Origin: Siderastrea siderea
Taxonomy: Eukaryota; Cnidaria; Anthozoa; Scleractinia; Rhizangiidae
Assembly: GCA_964030785.1 (NCBI GenBank)
Contig: OZ034977.1
Coordinates: 28,558,652 to 28,622,651 of the forward strand
DNA: 64,000 bases
Direction of reading: 5' to 3'
The notes under the pieces: model-generated
Told to the model about the DNA's origin: nothing
Seen by the model: the letters and a program-made list of their open reading frames with translations, nothing else
Databases searched by the model: none
Translations under genes and position numbers: made by a program
In this document: positions 33,508 to 42,709 of the stretch, piece by piece
Layout of the letters: every line of letters begins with the position of its first letter
Numbering within the stretch: the first letter of the stretch is position 1

Positions 33508-34280
33508 CCCGGGGGGTACTCAAGTATAATTTGGGTGGGTATGTGCCGCCTGGGTCTTCAAAATAGGACCCCGTTTTAGAAAGATTTTGCATTCAAAATG
33601 ATGCCCCGTTATAGAAATAAGTCAATTTTTAATACCCCGTTCTAAAAATGGAGGTAATTGCAATAGCCAGGCTTTTTTACGTTATTTCTTTGTTTTTTCG
33701 ACTTATACATCCAAATACAACAATTCTTCTTCTACACAAATCAGCTTCATCGAGTGAAAACTCCTGGAGATAATTAAGAAAAAAGGCTAAAACGTTTTGG
33801 GAAAAAGGTATCCGCGTGGAATCACCCCTTAAGGCCGTATTGCTAAGTGATCATGCAGGTTTGATTTGACTATGTAATAAATAGATAAAATCTGTTCATC
33901 AGAAGTATGTTTCCTGTGTAGACACAATGCGGTATCTTTTGACGCAATATTACTCCCCGCTCGTCGCGTCGGTACCAAGCGCGCGTTATCGAACGCGTTA
34001 TCACACGATAATTAGTTACAAGACGCCTACTCAGCGCGCAACAAGGGATGCAACAATTTGTTCGTTATGTATTTTTTTTTTAGTTTTATTTAAGAAACCC
34101 CCCAATTAATAATTTCAAATGGCTGCTGACAACTTTAAACATTCTTGCGTTCTAATATTATCCCCCGTTCTAGGAAACGTCTCTAAAATGGATACCCCGT
34201 TCTAGATCAGGAGTCCCAAAATCACGATCCCGTTGGGCGGCACATACCCGTATAGGTATTGTGGGGGAGTACCCCCCGGG
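33508..34280. mobile_element. hAT-like non-autonomous element, CCCGGGGGGTACTC
   Basis: 773 bp with inverted ends CCCGGGGGGTACTC extending imperfectly about 45 bp (GGGTGGGTATGTGCCGCC). It is flanked by CATAAAGT (33500-33507) and CATGAAGT (34281-34288), an 8-bp duplication with one mismatch. The left arm near 30755 (inverted) has the single uninterrupted site. No transposase. Related degenerate copy at 2329-2860. Confidence 0.8.
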
Positions 34281-34827
34281 CATGAAGTAACCGTGGCCAA
34301 AATTATGAACACAGTAATTCCAGAACAAAATGCAATAACATTACCTGCTCGGGCTATTAAAACAACAGCTTGAATTCACTGTCAACCGCTTTATCTGCAC
34401 TTGGTCGCAATTGAAGATGCCGCGAGATGTCTCTTCAACGTGGCCTGGGTAATCACTGGTTAATCCATAGGAAGTAACCCTCTCCAGAAGTGCAGACAAA
34501 CTACTCGCTCCATATATCAGTACAACACACTCTGTACGTAACTTACTGCAATATTTATTTTATTTATGAGCTGTAATTAAATTTGTAGTTAACTTACAAC
34601 AGCACGTGCATTGCGAAATTACCGCACTTTTCTACCATAGAGGGTCCGCCAATCTGGTGAGTTATTTATCGTGAGTTATCACGGTGAGTTAATTACGGGT
34701 GAGTTACCAAATCTTGAAATTTCTGCATGTTCTGGTTAAAGTCAGGTAAAATACTGTGCTGCCAACATTTCCCACGCCCTTTAATTTTGCAACATCCCGG
34801 CGTTAACAGTAGTGTACACTAAGTATA

Positions 34828-34969
34828 CACTCTTTTTTTTATAAGAACGCGTAAATTTTGGCTGAGCCTGAGGATGTTCTTATTTTAGCCCATACATTTT
34901 CTTAAATTTTGGGGCAAATCTCAGCCTCGACGTTCTTATAAAAATGGTTCTTATAAAATGAAAAGAGTG
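34828..34969. mobile_element. Nested MITE, CACTCTTTT ends
   Basis: 142 bp, TA on each side (34826-34827, 34970-34971), inverted ends CACTCTTTT...TTATAAGAAC. It lies within the 1.67-kb element, itself within palindrome 1. Confidence 0.7.
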
Positions 34970-35377
34970 TACGCTCATAAAGTCCACGTGTTAATCAAAA
35001 CTTACCTTTATAGTGTTGGATAATTTTCTCTTGGTAGCCTAGATAATCAAAAAGCGTGAAAAGGTATTTTAAGGGGAATAAAAAAACTGAGCAGATCGCC
35101 ATAAGACTTGTATGGAGAAAGAACACAATAAGCGACCGTGACAGACGAATGTACTCATACTGACCTCTGTTAATCCTTCAGCCATCATCAAGTTTGTCCA
35201 ATCTCATTGATGAAAATCGCTTCTCTAGGCTTCTCTAGCTTTATACAGTGGTACACAAAATGATTCGTTCAAATGGAGTCCCTATGCCGTTTAGTCGACG
35301 CACCCACGTGCCCGAGAACAGACAGATATAGTACACTTGTCATATTAATTTGGACGTCAAATTGACGTGTATGTTTA

Positions 35378-36230
35378 AAATTCAAGATTCTGCATGTCAA
35401 ATCTTGAACTTTCAAGAATCTGCACGTTTAATCTTGAAACTTCAAGATTCTGTGTGACAAATCTTGAAATTTCAAGATTCTGCATGTCAAGTGTTGAAAT
35501 TTCACGATTATGCATGCCAAATCTTGAAATTTCAAGATTCTGTATGTCAAATCTTAAACTTTCAAGATTCTGCATGTCAAATCTTGAAATTTCACGATTC
35601 TGCATGCCAAATCTTGAAATTTCAAGATTCTGTATGTCAAATCTTAAACTTTCAAGATTCTGCATGTCAAATCTTGAAATTTCAATATTTGACATGCAGA
35701 ATATTGAAATTTCAATATTTGACATGCAGAATATTGAAATTTCAATATTCTGCATGTCAAATCTTGAAATTTCAAGATTTGTCATGCAGAATATTGAAAT
35801 TTCAAGATTTGACATGCAGAATCTTGAAATTTCAATATTTGACATGCAGAATATTGAAATTTCAATATTTGACATGCAGAATCTTGAAATTTCAATATTC
35901 TGCATGTCAGATCTTGAAATTTCAATATTCTGCATGACAAATATTGAAATTTCAAGATTTGTCATGCAGAATATTGAAATTTCAAGATTTGACATGCAGA
36001 ATATTGAAATTTCAATATTTGACATGCAGAATATTGAAATTTCAATATTCTGCATGTCAAATCTTGAATTGTCAATATTTGTTATGCAGAATCTTGAAAT
36101 TTCAATATTTGACATGCAGAATATTGAAATTTCAATATTTGACATGCAGAATCTTGAAATTTCAATATTCGGCATGTCAAATCTTGAAATTTCAATATTC
36201 TGCATGAAAAATATTGAAATTTCAAGATTT
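35378..36230. repeat. 30-bp palindromic minisatellite, about 28 units
   Basis: Each unit is an 18-bp palindrome ATCTTGAAATTTCAAGAT (or the ATATT variant of either half) plus a 12-bp linker. The linker is TCTGCATGTCAA in some units and its reverse complement TTGACATGCAGA in others. The left third uses only the first orientation; the right two thirds are mostly the second, with reversals. Because 30 is divisible by 3 and units lack stops, both strands have long frames repeating a 10-residue motif (NLEISRFCMS-like). These are artefacts of the array. Confidence 0.9.
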
Positions 36231-37203
36231 GGCAACTCACCTGTAATTAACTCACCGGATAACTCACCATACGTAACTTACGCCCTTGTTAAACCCCTTT
36301 GTAGAAAGAGTCGTGACCGTAAAAACTCCTTTGTGGAGGCTAACATGTAATCCAACAACTGAAAGTACTGGCTATCTGTTGGAAGTTTTTTTTTTCTTTT
36401 AATTTCCCACCAAGTTTTTATTCCTGTATTTGTATCTCAACTCACATGACCGAAATTGAATACGTGACTCTCTCTGTCAGTGTGGTGTGACACTTGCGGG
36501 TTATTGCAGAGGTCACTTGTCTTTCCGCTTATCCCTCTCCGCGATGAGTTTAAAATATCTTCGCTCAATCAGGAAACTGAAAATTCGTTTGGTTACAGTT
36601 TGGAATGTTTTTCTGTTGTATCGTTGCTTTTTCGGTTGGCAAGGTAAGCGGTATAATACGTCGTATTACAGTGTTTTCGATGTTATCTTGGTTCAGTTGA
36701 ATGAGTGGATTCCTGTCTTGTTGAAATGCCGTTAAAAATCTGCTCTGTTTTAACATAATGAGACTCAGCCAACTCAAGAAAGCAGAACCTGCTTTCAAAG
36801 ATCAGAAAAACATTGTGCGTGTATGTTTAACTAATTGTGAGCTTATCTTAAACGACCTTTGTAATTGTTAGCAGTATTTCAGGAATTAAATCTGTAATTT
36901 GCATATAATTCTACCCGCTCAGATCACTAAACAGTAAAAATTTACTAACGGAGAAATATTTGATTCCCAAAGCTGTAACTTTCCTGGTTAAAAGTACAAT
37001 AACAGAGCTTTCTTTCTGTGTAGCCTTAATTATTGAATGATACATACCAGATGCGGTTTAAAGCGGCCGAAGTTGGCCTTCATTTTACCTTGTGATAAAC
37101 GAGGTTAGGAGCGGCTCGATAAGAACGCCGCTTGAAAATGTTGAAAACCAACGATTGGCAAATTTATTACACAGTTTTGAATTACAAAGGTTAAATAATG
37201 TTC

Positions 37204-37591
37204 GTGCTTTGTTTCGTTTTAAAAGAATCTTTTTTTACGCTGTCACCAGCTTCATAAAGTTGAATGAAAACTTGACCCGTTTAGAAACCCTAAAACCGCC
37301 ATTTTATGCATTTTTGAACTTTTTCAATTTTCGTCCGTTAAATAACTCGTTGGAACATTTGATTATTTTTTCTTGAATTAGCTTACCCAAAGGGATGTTT
37401 TGGCAAAATAAAAAAAAATTGGTTTTTTGTGAGTGTCTTTCGATTCTCGATATTCTCAGAAAATTGCTCTTAAGGCCTGGATTTTTCACGCCTTTTTTGT
37501 AACAGTTGTTGATATGAATAGCAGTTAGAATAAAATAAAACGGCAGACGGTTTTGTTAATATTAGAAAGGTTTTCAATTATGTGTTGAAAT
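37204..37591. other. Non-coding, nothing recognised
   Basis: Short frames only; no family signature. Confidence 0.35.
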
Positions 37592-37825
37592 TGATTCGCG
37601 TTGCTTTTGTTTTTCCTTTTTCATACGCTGTCATTAGTTTGAAAACTCTCGGAACTTTCTCGTTAATTGAGGTTCGTTACTTGATCACATATATATTTTT
37701 TCCGTGATCTGATTGACGTTGTTTGCGCTTGCTGTGATTGGCCAGAGTGATAACCTTGGTTTTAGTTTTACGACAATCAATTGTCAATCGCTCCTTTGCA
37801 TTATAAGAATCCTTCTGGAAGCCCA
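37592..37825 (+). repeat. Orphan copy of the LRR-array intron
   Basis: From GTGTTGAAATTGATTCGCG through CCAGAGTGATAACC and TTTTAGTTTTACGACAATC to AAGAATCCTTCTGGAAGC the sequence is colinear with the introns of the LRR cassette array (57720 onward), about 85% alike by eye. No LRR exon flanks it. Either a decayed cassette left 20 kb from the array, or a dispersed repeat that the array introns also contain. Confidence 0.65.
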
Positions 37826-38809
37826 GACCTCCCCCTAATTAAATTAATGTTGCATGAAAAAGTAGTGTTTTTGGTTAATTTTCAATAATTTTGTTACATA
37901 CATATACATACATGAACTTTATTTTAACACGAATTTTAGAGTAGCCAAAAAAAGCTAATTTTTCGGTGTACTTTGCATCATTTCTCCACCAAACTTGGTA
38001 ATTTAATATGGGACTTTGTGCCACACAATTATGACGTCATATTATTCTCTAAAATAAAAGTTTAGAATTTCTAAATTTGTTTCTAGTATTTTAGAAAGAA
38101 CACATCAAAAGGAGTTGTATGTTGAAAACAGTTTCTCGATGTGACAAATAATGCATGTGTTATGGCATTTTAATTAGATTTTGAAAATTTCGCAGTGTCA
38201 AAATAGGGTTTCCCGCTTGTGTAATACGTTTAAATTTGAGTGTTGTTTAGTCGCGTCACCGACACCATTTAAGTTGCGGATAAGATATTTCAAGAGTCGT
38301 TGTCAGAGAAAACCAGGCAAAATCCAAAAAACCTCAAAGGAAGGGGGTCAGCGAAAGTACTTCATACTCACATTATTTATAGCTTAGGTGGACTTAGAGA
38401 TAGCTCTTTATCTTTTCTGGTGTTGGAGATACAAGCCTCACTTTCTATGACCCCCGTAGGCGCATTTTTACACGTAAATTTGGCCAAGTTTCTCAAGTCG
38501 GTAAAAACCTTAGAATTAATCGATTGAAATTCCAATTTTCTGTGTGGTGCAAACCAGCATAGAAGTATTTGTTTATGCCCGGAAGAGCGGCAAATAACCA
38601 AAGGCCAGTGTAGACTTTACGTTTTGAGACCCATATACTTTGTATCTGTTAAAAAGCACGAAATAGGCCATTTTTCAGTTGATCTAGAACACACAACTAT
38701 AGCTTTAAAAAACCGTGCATAGCAAAAAGATACTCTCCCACCTTCCCTCTTTCAAAACCAATAAAGATCGTTTTGGGTCATTGAAACAGCAAGATCCAGG
38801 AATACTCAC
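37826..38809. other. Non-coding, nothing recognised
   Basis: Could be intron of the candidate minus-strand gene starting at 38928. No second exon identified; AATAAA at about 38759 lies on the plus strand. Confidence 0.3.
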
Positions 38810-38928
38810 ATTTCTCCAAGGTACTCGATTTTGGCCTCAACAACTTTCGAATCGGTCTTGCGTTCCTTTGGAGCGATAAAAACGATGAACCGAACGCTCA
38901 ACTGAGAAAATAAACAGAACGACGCCAT
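38810..38928 (-). CDS. Candidate first coding exon, unknown gene
   Basis: On the minus strand AAGATGGCGTCG is a good start context. It leads 39 codons reading MASFCLFSQLSVRFIVFIAP then KVVEAKIEYLGE, and reaches a strong donor GAAAT|GTGAGTATT (phase 2). The N-terminus is hydrophobic enough for a mitochondrial or secretory leader. I find no partner exon toward lower coordinates and do not recognise the protein. A chance exon is possible. Confidence 0.35.
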
Positions 38929-41159
38929 CTTGGAAATCTTGGACAGGAAGGACTGGGAACTAGATATTCTCTCTTGAGTAGCGCGAGAGAAAATATTCCA
39001 CGGGAATGAAGAATGTTAAAGTTATTGCAACAATTTCAATACTTGAATGTTCTCGGAAGTTTTGTTCTGTTTGTTTGTTTGTTTGTTGTTTTTTTTTTGG
39101 GGGGGGTGGGGATACAAATTTAATCACTAAACGTTAGGTCTTCATTTCATTACGCTTTAAAAAGAAAAAGAAGCTGGAAATTGCCTTCTCGAAGTAAAAA
39201 GGTACCAAAAATCTTTAGAATAAATAAAAGCGGACGTCGTGGTATTGTTTTGGAGATTACACTATGAAAAAAGGTACATGATGTCCCTTAAGCTTTCCTG
39301 ATCAGGTTATCCACATGCACATGCACGTATAAACTCTTCTTTCCGGTATCAGTGTATGGACATCAGTGGCGAGCTCAGGGGGTAGTCTACAGCTTTACAG
39401 GTTAGAAATGATAAAGCAACAGGCGTATGGCCGCTCCTACTCAGCCACTCTCAAAATTGCTCCCCCCCCCCCCTCTCCACACATACTCACACACATACAC
39501 ACACATCTAGAAACCCTCTCAGGCATACACTGGCCTCTTCACTGAACCCCGGCTTACGAAAATTTGCAAATGCTACAAAGTAAATAATAAATAATAACAG
39601 AGAATCCATGTTTGCTTTTGAGTTGCTCTGTTTATCACTTGAAATAGCTTTGGCTCTAGGTTTCTGTGGACAACAGTTTTTTTCCAATTTTTAGATCCAA
39701 TCCCAGACATTCAATTCTTTATCCATTGTCTTTATTAGTCATTACTTGAGGTTGGGTTCCAATAAAATAAACAATATTATATTCTTTATGGCTTGTTGTT
39801 GTTCTGATCTCTTTTGGTTTCTAAAAGTCACTACTGCAATGTAAAACTGTCCTACTCTCTCAGTAGTTATACAGTTGGGGACACAGCCAACCATGCGCGC
39901 ACCTTATTATTAGGGAACCAATCAAAGAGCGTGATTTCTCATTTACACGGGCTGTCTAAATAGCAATGAGGTAAGAATTTGAGAAGTACGTAATGTGTCT
40001 GGGATCTCATGCACACATAACGACTAGTTAAACCCTTTATAAACGGCATACAACCAATTTTCTAATGCTGGCTATGGAAAGGAAAAACGGGCCATTCTAT
40101 TGTGAAACCACCCTCAAGTACGTTGTTGAGTAACAAAGACACTGGATAAAACTTTGAATGTTGTGTGTCATTGAATGTACTTGAACAACCATTTCCGAGT
40201 TGTCTTGCAAATAGAACTCATTTTATATGGAAGGTCGTGCACTTGGCCTCGCTTTGGAAAAGAGGCCAAAAAAAAAACAACTCGGAAATGGCCTTTCCAG
40301 TTTTCATTACAAATAGATGCCTGCAAGGGGGCAAACGGTTTGCTGTACTTGGTTTGATACATCCATGATGCGAATCATAAAATAATCAGGCTTAAACGCG
40401 AGCTTGCAATGCTGTCGAACCGGTAAGAGCAATTATCCGACGAATAAAAATGTAATAACTTGTATTTGAATTTCTCTTACTTTCTGACAAATTTAGCGCA
40501 GTAACGATAGATATAAGAAGAAAGGATTTAATAAGAAACTTTCGATAATGACCGAAGTCAAAAGGCCTGCCCGCTTTGAAATTTTCGCAAGTGCTGACGA
40601 TGAAACCATATGCGTACTGTTCATCAAACTGCAGGCGTGCAGCACATTGATAATCCACAAGCACGCAGCCGTAGTATGCCCAAAAATTCACTAAAATACC
40701 GTCCGCATAAACAATTACCAGCCTGGTCGAAAATTGAATGAATTATTTACGATACCAAAGCAATGGGAAGCAGGATAACTCTAAACAGCACTTTGAAAGT
40801 AACAAATGAAATACTCAGCAAAATAGGGGATCTTGATGGGGAGAGGGGAATAGCTTTAACGATAATGGTTACATTTCTAGGCATACGACCTTACCCCATT
40901 ACGTTGAGCACGTCCAGGTCCAGAGTTGCCTATTAAGGGTAAAAATTCCTTTTTTGTTCATTTGACGTTTAACAATTTATCTTCCTTGGAACATATTTTA
41001 CGAGAGAAAAAGTCTTTGGTACTTCTGTAATAGAGGAAGATAAAATGTCTACGGAAACATCTACTAGTTATGCTCACGTTTTAACCTGTAAGTTTTTTAT
41101 TATAATTATTCAATGAGAAACATCCTGTGAAGTCATTTCTTTCCAGGAAAACATTTAAC
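38929..41159. other. Non-coding with minor repeats
   Basis: A (TTTG)n/poly-T/poly-G tract at about 39070-39105, a poly-C run at about 39464-39474, a (CA)-rich stretch to 39506, and a 15-bp inverted pair ACAACTCGGAAATGG near 40187 and 40277. A minus frame at 40691-40392 (MNFWAYYGCVLVDYQCAARL...) has protein-like composition but no clear splice sites or family. Confidence 0.35.
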
Positions 41160-41945
41160 CGCATGAAATAAACTCAAAACAGGAAACGGAACTGTGCCAA
41201 CATTTCGGTTTTATTTAAAAACCTTCCTCAGGGAAATTGAGCAAAAACAACAGACTCACAGTATAATGAACTACAATCCAACGGTTATAACGGTAATCTT
41301 CACGTGCCATTCTCTCAAATAAATAGAGAGCGCTAGGAATATATAACAATGGAATCACCATTGTCCATAACCATTTTTATAGACAGACTAGAGAGAGAAA
41401 TTGTAAGCAGTAGTCCAGAAAAACCAACAACTGCTTGGTGGCGTTACATCGATGGTATATTTATGATATGGATGGAGGGCAAGGAACGGCTAGTGACTTT
41501 CTTACAATCTATGAACACTGTTCACCCGACCATTAAGTTCACTTCTGAGTGGTCTTCGGCCACAGCGTTAACTTCCTTGATGTCACTGCCATGCTTTAAA
41601 ACGGAATATTCTCTGCGGAACTCTTTACTAAGCCTGAGCAGGACAAAGTACCACGGCTTTTGTAAGAAATGAATCCTTTATAGTCAGGCACTTGCGACGG
41701 ATATCTTCTGAAGAGAGACGGATATCTTCTGAAGAGAGAGATTTTGAACAGCTAGCGTTCGTAGGAAATATGTAACTTCCTTGCATTACGAGGATATGAT
41801 AGGAGTTTTGTGGAGAACGAGATTGGACAAGCTCGCCGCATACTGAGAGAAGACACACTACATACGTGATCATAGTGGGACCCCAAGAGTTAACAGAAGG
41901 GTACCATTTGTGAACCCTGCGATCCAGCACCTATAGGTCACCTAT
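41160..41945 (+). pseudogene. Penelope-like element, 5-prime part and RT fragment
   Basis: 41160-41240 is an inverted copy of the Penelope-type terminus also seen at 49180-49260 (CCTGAGGAAGG...AAATAAAACCGAAATNTTGG). From 41349 a frame reads IDRLEREIVSSSPEKPTTAW, then WRYIDGIFMIW and HPTIKFTSEWS, the Penelope RT palm with YIDD changed to YIDG, losing a catalytic Asp. A frameshift near 41570 precedes FLDVTAML, and later pieces (RGYDRSFVENEI) appear in another frame. A 22-bp tandem duplication is at about 41695-41740. Dead. Order and spacing suggest its C-terminal part lies at 48536. Confidence 0.65.
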
Positions 41946-41954
41946 AGGTGAGAC

Positions 41955-42545
41955 ACAAATGGCTAATTTGCAAAAACTCCAAAACCAGGGCAGCACGCAT
42001 CATAACTGGTGCCTCTTATCTGAAAAGATCTTGTGATCTTCTTGGAGAATTAGGGTGGTTCAATTTGGAGGCGATGAGACAGCGTCAAAAGGCGATCTTG
42101 ATGTTTAAAGTATTAAACGGCCTGACCCCGCGTATTTGTCTGAAATGTTCACACATAACACCTCTTTTCAGAATTCAGTCTGGACTGCGATCTTTCAAAA
42201 TGAACCATGAGCTTCCAAAATGTCGCACAAACTATTACAAAATTAGTTTTGCTTTTTCTGGAGCTAAGCTATGGAATGATTTGCCTCCAAGTGTTAAAGA
42301 TGAAAGTTCCCTTAAAAGGTTTGTGTGTAAACTAGACTCCTACACTACCGGCACCAACAATGCCTTAAAGTAATTTCATATAATACTTATATCGTAGTAT
42401 ATTGTGATTAATTCATTAAATAAATTAATTAGTTAAATGTAATTAGTTTTACTGAGATAATATCGCGTACGGATTTTATATAAAACAAATTTTAATATGT
42501 TGTATAGTTTAATTTGATAAAATTCCGTAGGAAAATAAAAGATTC
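41955..42545 (+). pseudogene. LINE chain member 1: CR1/L2-like C-terminus and tail
   Basis: RAARIITGASYLKRSCDLLG, KAILMFKVLNGLTP, NYYKISFAFSGAKLWNDLPP and a stop at 42373 give the C-terminal end of a CR1/L2-like RT, 5-prime truncated. The 3-prime UTR ends AAATTCCGTAGGAAAATAAAAG then TTCTATCC, leading straight into the (TCCC/TCCA)n array. Confidence 0.75.
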
Positions 42546-42709
42546 TATCCATCTATCCCTCCCTCCCTCCCTCCCTCCCTCCCTCCCTCCATCCATCCAT
42601 CCATCCATCCATCCATCCATCCATCCATCCATCCATCCATCCATCCATCCATCCATCCATCCATCCATCCATCCATCCATCCCTCCCTCCCTCCCTCCCT
42701 CCCTCCCTT
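42546..42709. repeat. (TCCC)n-(TCCA)n-(TCCC)n array
   Basis: About 160 bp of tetranucleotides linking LINE members 1 and 2. Its translation gives the repeated HPSI residues at the start of the plus frame at 42514; they are not part of the protein. Confidence 0.95.

Larger units (their letters stand above)
34635..36301. mobile_element. 1.67-kb TIR element with minisatellite core
   Basis: Inserted at TA (34633-34634, 36302-36303); the opposite arm near 30640 shows the empty site. The ends are inverted and contain three or four spaced GTGAGTTA boxes per end (GGTGAGTTAATTACGGGTGA on the left; the same with one change, inverted, on the right), reminiscent of multiple transposase-binding sites. 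The interior has a nested MITE (34828-34969) and a palindromic 30-bp array (35378-36230). No transposase gene. Confidence 0.75.
32997..37203. repeat. Large palindrome 1, right arm (with insertions)
   Basis: Inverted counterpart of 29755-31402. It is interrupted by the elements at 33508-34280 and 34635-36301, plus two smaller surplus segments at about 34343-34520 and 34553-34612. The right-arm copy of the small frame at 36487-36735 keeps CFFGWQGKR and FDVILVQLNEWIPVLLKCR, also readable in the left arm (30479-30222, minus). Confidence 0.75.

Noticed and set aside
35378..36230. CRISPR-like appearance (palindromic repeats with 12-bp spacers)
   Set aside because: Spacers are one sequence in two orientations, far too short, and this is a eukaryotic transposon interior with no cas genes.
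35375..36350. Long frames on both strands (286 and 318 codons) encoding a 10-residue repeat
   Set aside because: They arise because a 30-bp palindromic unit without stops is open on both strands; no start context, no splice sites, no family.
42514..42709. Protein start with repeated HPSI residues
   Set aside because: Translation of the tetranucleotide array; the real LINE sequence begins near 42710.
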